DNA of 64,000 nt from Kineococcus rhizosphaerae (lineage in GTDB: Bacteria > Actinomycetota > Actinomycetes > Actinomycetales > Kineococcaceae): contig NZ_PVZF01000002.1 of NCBI RefSeq assembly GCF_003002055.1, forward strand, positions 186,001 to 250,000, written 5' to 3'. The position numbers and the translations under genes are program-made. The first letter of the stretch is position 1; each line of letters opens with the position of its first letter. The notes under the pieces were generated by a model. That model was not told where the DNA came from. It made no database searches and saw only the letters and a program-made list of their open reading frames with translations. This document shows positions 44,190-51,856 of this stretch, in pieces.

Positions 44190-45131
44190 GTGCTCAGCCG
44201 CATCGCCGAGTCGCTGTTCTGGATCGGGCGCTACGTCGAACGGGCCGACGCCACCGCGCGCATCCTCGACGTCCACGTCGAGCGCACCCTGGCCGACCCG
44301 TGGGTCGACGAGAGCGCCGTCTCGACGTCCCTGCTGTCGGTCATGGGCTCCCCGCTCGAACCCGGCCGGACCGTCGGGCGCCGCGAGCTGCTGGAACTGC
44401 TCGCCCACGACCCCGTCAGCCCCAGTTCCATCACCGGGGCGCTGGGGGCGGCCCGCGAGAACGCGCGCCGGGCCCGCGAGACCGTCTCCGGTGACATGTG
44501 GGAATCGCTGAACACCACGTGGAACGCCCTGGCCTCCGGTCAGTGGCGCGCCGCGAGCCCGCACCGGTTCTTCTCCTGGGTGCGCGAGCGCACCGCCGTC
44601 GTGTCCGGGCTGGTCGACGCGACCATGAGCCGCGACGACTCCTGGCACTTCTTCGTCCTGGGCCGGTCCCTGGAGCGCGCGGACATGACGGCCCGGCTCG
44701 TCGACACCCGCGCCGTGTCCGGCACGGGCAGCCAGTGGCCCCTGCTGCTGCGCTCGACGGGGGCCTACGAGGCGTTCCTGCGGGCCTACCACGGGTCGAG
44801 CACCGGAGCGGCGGGCGAGGCCCACGCGGCCGAGTTCCTGCTGCTGGACCGGCTCTTCCCGCGCTCGGTGGTCAACGCGCTCGAGGTGGCCGAGGCCTGC
44901 CTGGACGCCCTCGACCCGGTGCCGCGGCGGGTGGGGTACACCGAGGACGCCCGGCGCGTCGTCGGGATGGCCCGCACCCGGCTGGAGTTCCAGAGCCCCG
45001 AGGACCTGCTCGCGGACCTGCACGAGCAGATGCGGCTGGTGACCCAGGCGTGCTCGGCGGCCTCCGAGGCTGTCGGCATGCGGTTCTTCCCGGTGGCGGG
45101 AGCGGTTTCGTGGACGGCGGGGAGGTCCTGA
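44190..45131 (+). CDS. Alpha-E domain protein
   Basis: 313 residues, almost all helical. MLSRIAESLFWIGRYVERAD at the start is the signature of the alpha-E family (DUF403). Its biochemical role is unknown; it always travels with the permuted ATP-grasp enzyme and often with the transglutaminase. It starts three bases after the ATP-grasp stop and its stop overlaps the transglutaminase start (TGATG). No membrane segment. Confidence 0.9.
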   Translation: MLSRIAESLFWIGRYVERADATARILDVHVERTLADPWVDESAVSTSLLSVMGSPLEPGRTVGRRELLELLAHDPVSPSSITGALGAARENARRARETVSGDMWESLNTTWNALASGQWRAASPHRFFSWVRERTAVVSGLVDATMSRDDSWHFFVLGRSLERADMTARLVDTRAVSGTGSQWPLLLRSTGAYEAFLRAYHGSSTGAAGEAHAAEFLLLDRLFPRSVVNALEVAEACLDALDPVPRRVGYTEDARRVVGMARTRLEFQSPEDLLADLHEQMRLVTQACSAASEAVGMRFFPVAGAVSWTAGRS

Positions 45132-45979
45132 TGCGGCTGCGCATCGTGCACACGACGACGCACACCTACGACGGCGACGTGGTGGCGAGCTTCAACGAGG
45201 CCCGCATGACCCCGTTGACGACACCGCACCAGACGACGCTCGACGCGCGCCTGGAGATCAGCCCGACGGCGACCGTGACGCCCTACTGGGACTACTGGGG
45301 CACGCACGTCACGGCCTTCGACCTGCACGCCCGCCACGACCGCCTCGTGACCACGGCGACCTCCCTGGTGGAGACCGACCGCGGCCGCGGCCGCGGCGGC
45401 ACGGCGCACCGCTCGCTGTCCTGGGACGACCTGGGCGGTGACGACGTCACCGACACCCTCGCCGAGTTCCTCGCCCCCACGCCGCGCACCACCGCCCCCG
45501 CCGACGGCTTCGCCGACCAGGTCCGCGACCTCGTCGCCGGCGCCGACCCGCGCGAGGCGGCGCACCGGATCTGCAGCTGGGTCCACGACGCCGTCGAGTA
45601 CGTCCCCGGCGCCACGGGCGTGCACGCCACGGCCGAGGAGTCGTGGGTGCTGCGCCGCGGGGTCTGCCAGGACCTGGCCCACCTCGCCCTGGCGGGTCTG
45701 CGGACCGTCGGGGTGCCCGCGCGCTACGTCTCGGGGTACCTGCACCCGCGGCGCGCCCCCGAGGTCGGCCAGGAGGTCGCGGGGGAGTCGCACGCCTGGA
45801 TCGACTTCTTCGACGGCGCGTGGACGGGCTGGGACCCGACCAACGACATCGCCGTCGGGGACCGTCACGTGGTCGTCGCCCGCGCCCGCGACTACTCCGA
45901 CGTCTCCCCGCTGCAGGGCGTCTACTCCGGTCCCCGCTCGACGGTGGACGCGCGGGTCCTCGTCACCCGCGTGGCCTGA
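45131..45979 (+). CDS. Transglutaminase-like cysteine protease family protein
   Basis: 282 residues. The N-terminal beta domain (RLRIVHTTTHTYDGDV) is the bacterial transglutaminase-associated N domain. The core has the triad in GVCQDLAH, SHAWIDFF and WDPTND. These enzymes are probably peptidases or amidases rather than true cross-linking transglutaminases. As the last member of the ATP-grasp trio it may cut or transfer the peptide made by the ligase. Confidence 0.92.
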   Translation: MRLRIVHTTTHTYDGDVVASFNEARMTPLTTPHQTTLDARLEISPTATVTPYWDYWGTHVTAFDLHARHDRLVTTATSLVETDRGRGRGGTAHRSLSWDDLGGDDVTDTLAEFLAPTPRTTAPADGFADQVRDLVAGADPREAAHRICSWVHDAVEYVPGATGVHATAEESWVLRRGVCQDLAHLALAGLRTVGVPARYVSGYLHPRRAPEVGQEVAGESHAWIDFFDGAWTGWDPTNDIAVGDRHVVVARARDYSDVSPLQGVYSGPRSTVDARVLVTRVA

Positions 45980-46031
45980 ACCGGCCGGCGCCGGGCCGCT
46001 CAGTCCGGGCCGCGGCGCGAGTCCTGAGGAC

Positions 46032-46541
46032 GTGGACACCCCCGTGCAGACCTCGCTGGACCCGCGCTACTCGGCCGCCGAGGCGGCCCCGGTGCCGTGG
46101 GCGGACGCCGTGGAGCGGCTGCGCCGGGCCGAGCGCTGGCTCGTCACGACGGTGCGCCCCGACGGGCGCCCGCACCAGAGCCCCGTCGTGGGGGCCGTGC
46201 ACGCCGGGGTCCTGTGGTTCTGCAGCGGGGCCCACGAGCGCAAGAGCCTGAACCTCGCGGGCAACCCGTCGGTGCTGCTCACGGCCCCGGGCGGCCCCGG
46301 CGGCCTCGACGTGGTCGTGGAGGGGACGGCCGAGGTCGTCGAGGACGAACCCCTGCTGCGCGAGGTGGCCGAGGCCGTCGTCGCCGCGCACGACGAGTCC
46401 TGGCGGTTCAGCGTCTCCGGCGGACGCTTCCACCACGGCCCCGCCGTCGCCGTGGTGTTCCGCGTGCGTCCCGTCGTCGGCTTCGGCTTCGCCACGGGGA
46501 ACCCTCCCGGCCAGACGCGCTGGCGGTTCGGGGCCAGCTGA
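46032..46541 (+). CDS. PPOX-class F420- or flavin-dependent protein
   Basis: 169 residues, a split-barrel flavin/F420-binding protein of the pyridoxamine 5'-phosphate oxidase superfamily. RRAERWLVTTVRPDGRPHQ, GVLWFCSGAHERKSLNL and NPSVLLTA are the family landmarks. GTG 46032 has GAGGA upstream. The GATGNPPGQTRW-type end is common in actinobacterial F420-linked members. Substrate unknown. Its stop codon lies in the stem of a terminator shared with the facing gene. Confidence 0.85.
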   Translation: MDTPVQTSLDPRYSAAEAAPVPWADAVERLRRAERWLVTTVRPDGRPHQSPVVGAVHAGVLWFCSGAHERKSLNLAGNPSVLLTAPGGPGGLDVVVEGTAEVVEDEPLLREVAEAVVAAHDESWRFSVSGGRFHHGPAVAVVFRVRPVVGFGFATGNPPGQTRWRFGAS

Positions 46542-46565
46542 CCCGGTCCCCGGGGGCGGGGTCAG
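46538..46565. terminator. Bidirectional terminator containing both stop codons
   Basis: CTGACCC (46538-46544) pairs with GGGTCAG (46559-46565), with an inner CCCC/GGGG stem. The stop of the PPOX gene lies in the left arm and the stop of the Cys-rich LGFP gene in the right arm. Confidence 0.7.
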
Positions 46566-48151
46566 CCGAAGGTGACGGCGCCGGTCGCCGGGTCCAGGAC
46601 GGCCGTTCCCCGCTCGAACGACTGCCGCACCCGCCCGTCGGTGCGCTGGGGCTCACCCGTCGGGAAACCCCACGCCTGCGGGCCGCCGGCGTCGCGGAAG
46701 GCGTCCCGGACCGGCCCGGAGACCGTGTGTGCGACCCCGGCGGGGGACACGTAGACCGACCCGCCCTCGAAGTTCTCGAAGCTGCCGCCCGCCACGGGGG
46801 CCTCGTCCGTCGTGGGCAGCCCCAGCGGACCGGTCTCCCACCCGCCCGCCCGCCACAGGTCCCGCACCGCCCCGACGACGGCGTGCGCCCCCGTCGCCGG
46901 CGAGGAGTAGATCGACCCCCGTTCGAAGTGGTTGTAGACCGCCCGGCCGTTCGGCGTGGTGGCCTGGCCGGTCACGGGGAACCCCAGCCGGCCCGTCTCC
47001 CAGCCGAGGTACGCCCACGCGTCCCGGACCGCGTCGAGCACGACGTGCGCGCCCGTCTGCGGGGTCCAGTAGATCGAGGCGCCGGTCGAGGCCGCGGTGG
47101 TGGACCCCGTGAAGTGGTTGTACCGCCCCCGCCCGTCGGGGGTCGCGCGTTCGCCCGTCGTCGGGTACCCGACCGGGCCGGCCTCCCAGCCCCACGCCTT
47201 CCACTCCTCGCGGATCGCGCCCCACACGGCCTGCGCCCCGGTCTGCGGCGTCCAGTAGACCGACCCGCGCTCGAAGTGGTTGAACCGGCCGCGGCCGTCG
47301 GGGGTGCGCAGCTCGTCCGTCGTGGGGTACCCCAGGACCCCGGCCTCCCAGCCCAGGGCCGCGTAGATCGCCAGGATCGCCCCGTGGACCTCGTGGGCCC
47401 CCGTGGCCGGGGAGTGGTAGATCGAGCCGAAGTCGAACAACTGGTACGTCCCGCCCGGTGCGGGCGTCCCGAGCTCGGGGGTGCGCTGCTCGCCCAGGAC
47501 GCTGCCGGGACCGCCGATCGCGGTGTACTCGCGGCCGATGGGGGTGCAGTCCTTCAGCGCCGGTGCGGTGTGCTGACCCGTGCGCTGGTCGGTCGCCGAC
47601 GTCGTGGTGCAGTTCCACGCCGGGATCCGCCACGGGGGTGTGCAGGTGACGACGCGGCACCACACCGGACCGGTGCACCCGGTGTCCTGGTTGCACTGCC
47701 CGTACCGGAACTCGTTGCAGCACTCCTTGCGCTGGTCGCACTGCCCGGCCGGACCGCACCCGCACGAGCAGTTCCGGCAGCCCTCGCCGCAGAACCTGCT
47801 GCGCCCGCCGCACCCGCAGGAGCAGTAGCTGTGGCAGTCGATGTAGTAGCGCGCGCCGCCGCAGCAGTACCCCGAGCCGTCCGACTTCCACCAGCCGCCG
47901 ACCAGACTGCCCGGGGGGCAGCGGTTCACCCCGTTGTTCACGGTCGCGCAGAACACCGTGTACCCCGACGAGCAGGTTGAGTCGATCCCGCAGACGGCCG
48001 CGTACGCGCTCTGCGGGCGGGTCAGGAAACCCCACGGCCCGACCGACAGGGCCGACCCCACCAGCGCGGTCCGGGTGAGGAACCCCCGTCGGTCCGTGCG
48101 GGCCGCCAGGAACTTCGTGACGGTGCCCAGGACCTTGTCGGCGACGTTCAC
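46562..48151 (-). CDS. Tat-exported Cys-rich MauA-like protein fused to six LGFP repeats
   Basis: 529 residues. A Tat signal (TDRRGFLT, 19-26, then a hydrophobic stretch to about 52) is followed by a domain (about 53-205) with 24 cysteines. Its order CGIDSTC, CPPG (78-81), a Trp pair (W87-W88), then VWC (163-165) and WNC (179-181) resembles the methylamine dehydrogenase light chain, where CPPG precedes the first TTQ tryptophan and an IWC motif holds the second. A Gly/Cys-rich insert of about 50 residues (106-159) is extra. Residues about 225-529 are six LGFP repeats (LGTP, LGYP, VGYP, LGFP, LGLP, WGFP), expected to hold the protein at the wall. GTG 48151 overlaps the upstream stop. Function unknown. 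Confidence 0.78.
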   Translation of the reverse strand: MNVADKVLGTVTKFLAARTDRRGFLTRTALVGSALSVGPWGFLTRPQSAYAAVCGIDSTCSSGYTVFCATVNNGVNRCPPGSLVGGWWKSDGSGYCCGGARYYIDCHSYCSCGCGGRSRFCGEGCRNCSCGCGPAGQCDQRKECCNEFRYGQCNQDTGCTGPVWCRVVTCTPPWRIPAWNCTTTSATDQRTGQHTAPALKDCTPIGREYTAIGGPGSVLGEQRTPELGTPAPGGTYQLFDFGSIYHSPATGAHEVHGAILAIYAALGWEAGVLGYPTTDELRTPDGRGRFNHFERGSVYWTPQTGAQAVWGAIREEWKAWGWEAGPVGYPTTGERATPDGRGRYNHFTGSTTAASTGASIYWTPQTGAHVVLDAVRDAWAYLGWETGRLGFPVTGQATTPNGRAVYNHFERGSIYSSPATGAHAVVGAVRDLWRAGGWETGPLGLPTTDEAPVAGGSFENFEGGSVYVSPAGVAHTVSGPVRDAFRDAGGPQAWGFPTGEPQRTDGRVRQSFERGTAVLDPATGAVTFG

Positions 48152-48612
48152 GTGAGGTCTCCCTGCAGTCGGACCGAGCGGAGCAACGGGGTGAGCCGGT
48201 TGAACAGCTCCGCGCGGCGCGCGAAGGAGCCGAACACCACGTACAGCGTGAAGGCGCGCTCGCCGACGTGGAAGAACCACTGCCCGCCGCACTGGCCGGG
48301 GATGCTGCGCTGCAGCCGGTTCGGGGCGAAGTCGGACACGACGGGGACGGGGAACCCCTCGTCGGCGAACAGGGCCGTCCGGGCCGCGCCGGGGTCCTGC
48401 TCGAAGAGGCTGACGAACACGTCGGTGCTCGTCAGGGTGCCCGTGACCCCGCCGCCGAAGTCCCCGCGCACCGCGGGCAGCGGGACGGTCGCGGCGTGCA
48501 GCACGGGCCGGCGGTGCGCGCCGGGTTCGTGCCCCTCGGGAGCTCGCCGGGTGATGCGCACCTCCCAGCCGTCGGGGGCGTCCACGGACACGCCGTACGC
48601 GTCGAGCCTCAC
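48148..48612 (-). CDS. Small protein of the MauA-like cluster, function unknown
   Basis: 154 residues, starting VRLDAYGVSVDAPDGWEV and ending FNRLTPLLRSVRLQGDL. One cysteine (in GQCGG). No signal peptide or membrane segment. The beta-rich pattern with DAPDGWEV recalls small lipid- or protein-binding domains found beside secretion systems, but I do not recognise the family. Both ends overlap neighbours by four bases (GTGA), so it is made together with the MauA-like exoprotein and the membrane protein. Confidence 0.75.
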   Translation of the reverse strand: MRLDAYGVSVDAPDGWEVRITRRAPEGHEPGAHRRPVLHAATVPLPAVRGDFGGGVTGTLTSTDVFVSLFEQDPGAARTALFADEGFPVPVVSDFAPNRLQRSIPGQCGGQWFFHVGERAFTLYVVFGSFARRAELFNRLTPLLRSVRLQGDLT

Positions 48613-49193
48613 AGCACTCCTCCCGCCAGGGCCGCGACCGCGACCACCACCGACCACGAACCCGTCACGCGGCGGCCCACCGGGGCGAGCCGTTCCAGCC
48701 GGCGGTGCACCGCCGCGAGCCGGTCCGGGGTCGTCACCGACCGCGCCGCGAGCAGCGGCAGCGCCCGCACGAGCCCGAAGGCGAACCCCACGACGGCACC
48801 GGGTCCCGGCCCGCCGGTGGCGGTCATCAACGCCATCGCCAGGTACAGCACGGGCGAGGTGACGATGGTGACGACGCCGACGCCGAGCTGGGCGCCGTAC
48901 CCGAGGCCGTAGACCCACCCGCGGTAGCGGTGCAGCCAGTCCTCGTCGACCTGCCGGTGCCAGCTCGGGAACCACGGTGAGCGGCCGGCCTCGGCGGCCA
49001 CCGTCACGGCGGCCAGCAGCACCACGACGAGCGCGACGGCCGCCGCCGGGACGGGCAGCAGGGAACCGAGCCCGCCCAGCAGGGTCCCCAGCAGCGTTCC
49101 CCCCGCGGCCGAGCCGAGGAGGTGGAAGGCGACCGTGACCGACCACCGGCTGGCGCGTCCCCGCTCCCCGAGCGGGGTGATGCTCGAGAGCAT
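48609..49193 (-). CDS. Polytopic membrane protein of the MauA-like cluster
   Basis: 194 residues with four to five hydrophobic segments. MLSSITPLGERGR at the start recalls the first loop of CcdA/DsbD-like redox membrane proteins, but no cysteine is present, so it could not pass electrons itself in the usual way. It may help transport or assembly of the Cys-rich protein. ATG 49193 is nine bases after the micro-ORF stop. The CcdA link is weak and based only on overall layout. Confidence 0.7.
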   Translation of the reverse strand: MLSSITPLGERGRASRWSVTVAFHLLGSAAGGTLLGTLLGGLGSLLPVPAAAVALVVVLLAAVTVAAEAGRSPWFPSWHRQVDEDWLHRYRGWVYGLGYGAQLGVGVVTIVTSPVLYLAMALMTATGGPGPGAVVGFAFGLVRALPLLAARSVTTPDRLAAVHRRLERLAPVGRRVTGSWSVVVAVAALAGGVL

Positions 49194-49202
49194 CGACTCG
49201 CC

Positions 49203-49283
49203 TCAAGGCGACCAGAGGCTGCGCAGCGCCGCGACGGCGGCGGTCGGCACCCCCAGCACGAGGGCGGCCGTCGTGACGTCCAT
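49203..49283 (-). CDS. Candidate 26-residue hydrophobic small protein
   Basis: ATG at 49283 overlaps the stop of the MauD-like gene (TGATG). The frame runs 26 codons, starting MDVTTAALVLGVP and ending RSLWSP, and stops nine bases before the next gene. The peptide could form one membrane helix. The tight coupling on both sides and its filling of the only gap in the operon make it a likely real gene. No ribosome site beyond the coupling is seen. Confidence 0.5.
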   Translation of the reverse strand: MDVTTAALVLGVPTAAVAALRSLWSP

Positions 49284-50074
49284 CAGTGCCGGTGGTCCGG
49301 GGCGGTCGCGTCCGGGCGCAGGCTCGGGTGGTCGGGCGTGATCCCCGCGGCCAGCAGCTCGGCGTCCGCGCGCGCCTCCCGGTGCGCGCCGCCGTGCCCC
49401 GACCCGTGCCCCGCGTGGCGCCCGTCGAGGTGGATCACCCGGTCGCCCACGGCTTCGGTGACGAGACGCTCGACCTGCTCCCAGTCGGTGGCGCTGCCCT
49501 CGCCGGTGACCCGGCCGGAGGCCGCGTCGACGTAGGCGAAGTAGGGCGAGCCGGGCACCTCGTAGGCCTCCCAGGCGCCCGTGGACATCACCACGTCGAT
49601 CCCGCGGGCGTTCGGCCCCGCCGCGAGGGTCGCGACGGTGCTGGGCGACTCGGCCGTGCTGTCGCGGGTCACGACGACCAGGCGCGTCGCGGGCGGCAGC
49701 GCCAGCGGGGCCGGGTCGGCCAGGCGGTCCCAGACCCGTTGGCACGTCAGGCACCCGCTGGACAGGAACGCGACGAGGGTGTTCGTCGACCCGGCGCCGA
49801 CCGCGACCTGGACGGCGTCGCCGGACGGGGTCGTACCCGAGATGGCCGTCGCCGCCAGACCCACCGGGCCGGTGCCCTCGACGACCCCGCGCCCCACCTC
49901 GAACGGCAGCTGCTGCCGGCCCGCGCCCGGCGCGGTGTCCTCCCGGCCGGCGCCGAGCTCGTGCAGGGACCGCAGGACCTCCGCGTGCGAGCGCAGGAGC
50001 CCGGCGACCAGGACGGCCAGCAGGACGACGGCCAGCAGGAGGCCGACCAGCAGGGTGGTGACGAGCGCGTTCAC
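49283..50074 (-). CDS. MauD-like membrane-anchored thioredoxin-fold protein
   Basis: 263 residues. One N-terminal membrane anchor (about 3-28), then an extracytoplasmic thioredoxin-like domain with the redox motif CLTC in FLSSGCLTCQRVW, and a cis-Pro region near VPGSPYFAYVD. A His/Asp/Gly-rich tail (about 215-263) could bind metal. MauD in methylamine users is thought to help form the six disulfides of the light chain; here the client would be the 24-cysteine protein three genes downstream. The GTG start overlaps the MauE-like stop by four bases. Confidence 0.82.
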   Translation of the reverse strand: MNALVTTLLVGLLLAVVLLAVLVAGLLRSHAEVLRSLHELGAGREDTAPGAGRQQLPFEVGRGVVEGTGPVGLAATAISGTTPSGDAVQVAVGAGSTNTLVAFLSSGCLTCQRVWDRLADPAPLALPPATRLVVVTRDSTAESPSTVATLAAGPNARGIDVVMSTGAWEAYEVPGSPYFAYVDAASGRVTGEGSATDWEQVERLVTEAVGDRVIHLDGRHAGHGSGHGGAHREARADAELLAAGITPDHPSLRPDATAPDHRH

Positions 50075-50613
50075 GCCGGGGTCCTCCGGATCGGGGGGCG
50101 CACCAGGTGCCGGGCGGCGACCAGGCGGGGCAGAGCGGTCAGGACGAGCAGCGTCAGCCCGGTCAGGACCGCCGCCACCAGCAGCGTCGCGACGGCCTGC
50201 GCGGCGGGTGCGGCCAGCGCGGCGTTCAGCCCGCGCGCGGGCCCGAGGGCGGCCGCCCCCGCGGCGAGGGCGAGCGCCGCGGTCACCGCCACGTGGACGC
50301 GGGTGGGCGGCAGGTCCGGTTCACCGAAGCAGCCGCAGGAGCTCAGCGGCCGCCGCCGGGTCAGCGCCAGGACGACGAACCCCGTGAACCCCGCGTACAG
50401 CGCCGCGCTCGCCCAGGCGGCGACGGCCAGCCCGGCGAGCGAGCCGGCGGCGACGAGGACCTCGGCGCCGCCCAGGGCGCGCACGAGACGGGCGTCGCCG
50501 GGCAGCCCCTGGGTCCGCAGGGCCTGCGCCGTGCCGGCGGGGTGCCGCAGCTTCGCGGTCCCGGCGACCAGCAGCAGGACCGTCCCGACGAGGAACAGCA
50601 GCTGCGCAGCCAT
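50071..50613 (-). CDS. MauE/DoxX-like redox membrane protein
   Basis: 180 residues with four to five hydrophobic segments. LVAGTAKLRHP at the start, LGGAEVLVAAG, YAGFTGFVVLAL and the SSCGCFGE motif (about 91-98, CxC before F) are typical of MauE-type proteins, which relate to the VKOR/DoxX redox family. It probably reoxidises or reduces the MauD-like partner across the membrane. First gene of the cluster; a promoter lies just upstream. The ATG at 50613 follows a GTG in the same frame that could also serve. Confidence 0.83.
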   Translation of the reverse strand: MAAQLLFLVGTVLLLVAGTAKLRHPAGTAQALRTQGLPGDARLVRALGGAEVLVAAGSLAGLAVAAWASAALYAGFTGFVVLALTRRRPLSSCGCFGEPDLPPTRVHVAVTAALALAAGAAALGPARGLNAALAAPAAQAVATLLVAAVLTGLTLLVLTALPRLVAARHLVRPPIRRTPA

Positions 50614-50622
50614 CACCTGGAC

Positions 50623-50652
50623 ACACTCAGTGAGATCGTGCGGGTTGGTCAA
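50623..50652 (-). promoter_or_regulatory. Promoter of the MauE/MauD/MauA-like cluster
   Basis: On the minus strand TTGACC (50647-50652) and GAGTGT (50623-50628) are 18 bases apart, and the -10 box is nine bases from the ATG at 50613. A sigma-70-type promoter giving an almost leaderless mRNA. Confidence 0.5.
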
Positions 50653-50665
50653 GGGATCACCGGGA

Positions 50666-51709
50666 TCAGCCGGCGCTCGCCGCCCCGCCCGCGGCCGGGT
50701 CCGTGTCGACGCCCCCGCCCGGGCGCCGGCGCCGGCGGCGCACCAGCACCCGCAGCGGGACGCCGACGAGCGCGAGGGGGAGGGCGAACGGGAGCACCGC
50801 GCCCACGACGACGGACAGCACGCGGCCCACCTCCCCGAGCGCGTGCCAGCCGGCCTCCAGCCCACCCCGGAACCCCGGCTGGGCCTCGGCCCGCACAGCC
50901 GCGAGCGGGGCGCCGCGCACGAGGTCGACGTCGATCGTCGACAGCGCCACCTGGTCGGCAAGCACCCGCTGGCGCGCCTGCAGCGCCTCCAGGTCGGCCT
51001 GGCGGCGGGCGATCTCGCCCTCGATCGCGAGGATGTCCGGCACCGTCGTCGCCCGGGGCAGCCGCGCGCGGAACGTCTCCAGCACCGCCTGCGCCGACGC
51101 GACGCGGCTGTCGACGTCGGCGACCTCGGCGCTCACGTCGTTCGACGCCGTCGTGCGGGAGGTCTGCTGCCCCAGGCCCGCCACGGCGTCCAGGACGTCC
51201 TCGAACGCCGGTGCCGGGACCCGCAGCGTGAGGTGGGCGGTCTCGTCCCCGGCGCCGCCGCCGGTGGTGCTGGAGGTGACGAGGCCACCCGCGCCCTGCG
51301 CGCGGGAGCGGACGTCGAGCACCGCGGCGGGCAGGTCGCGCACGCGGACCGCGAGGGTGGCGGTCGACACGACGGCGCGGCCGGTCTCGACGCCGTCCGT
51401 CCCGGAGCCCGCAGCGGTACCCGAACCGGTGTCAGCGCCGGTGTCCGCGCCCGAGGCCGCGTCCTGGGCGTCCGCCCGCACGGCGCCGGAGCCGGCCACC
51501 GCGCCGGCCCCGCCGGAGGAGCCGGAGGACTGGTCGGCGCCCCCGCCGCTGCAGCCCGCCGCGCCGATCAGCACGCCCGCCGCGAGGAGCAGGGCCGGCA
51601 CCGGACCGGCGAGACGGTGCCGGGTGCGGGACGACGGGGTGGGTGACGCGGTGGGTGACGCCGTGGTGGACGGGGCGGGGGAGCGGGGTGGGGACGAGGA
51701 CGAGCGCAC
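50666..51709 (-). CDS. DUF4349 domain lipoprotein
   Basis: 347 residues. A Ser/Pro/Thr-rich start, hydrophobic segment (about 33-52) and lipobox AAGC (C53) give a lipoprotein. After a Gly/Ser/Asp-rich low-complexity linker the DUF4349 domain follows: [29 protein letters not shown], then a long helical hairpin ([19 protein letters not shown]) likely to form a coiled coil, and one C-terminal membrane segment (about 300-325) with a basic tail. Function unknown; family members sit in the envelope. GGAGG precedes the GTG. Confidence 0.87.
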   Translation of the reverse strand: MRSSSSPPRSPAPSTTASPTASPTPSSRTRHRLAGPVPALLLAAGVLIGAAGCSGGGADQSSGSSGGAGAVAGSGAVRADAQDAASGADTGADTGSGTAAGSGTDGVETGRAVVSTATLAVRVRDLPAAVLDVRSRAQGAGGLVTSSTTGGGAGDETAHLTLRVPAPAFEDVLDAVAGLGQQTSRTTASNDVSAEVADVDSRVASAQAVLETFRARLPRATTVPDILAIEGEIARRQADLEALQARQRVLADQVALSTIDVDLVRGAPLAAVRAEAQPGFRGGLEAGWHALGEVGRVLSVVVGAVLPFALPLALVGVPLRVLVRRRRRRPGGGVDTDPAAGGAASAG

Positions 51710-51856
51710 GGGACACCTCCGTCGGTGGCGGTCGCCGTGACCGCGACGCTGGGACGCCGCGGGCCGGCGGCGGGTTCCGCGCACCGGACGCCACCGCGCC
51801 CGGACGTGCGACGATGGGGGCCAGCCGCCAGACCGATCGAGAGGTGCTTCCCGCCC

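Noticed and set aside
42480-45023. Long open frame antisense to the ATP-grasp and alpha-E genes
   Set aside because: Same reason: a composition shadow of well-recognised genes on the plus strand.
39218-48151. The two LGFP genes as duplicated copies of one gene
   Set aside because: Their N-terminal domains are unrelated and the repeats differ in sequence; shared repeat type only.
46562-50613. Complete methylamine dehydrogenase operon
   Set aside because: No heavy chain (MauB), MauG or amicyanin gene is present and the light-chain-like protein has twice the usual cysteines plus LGFP repeats.
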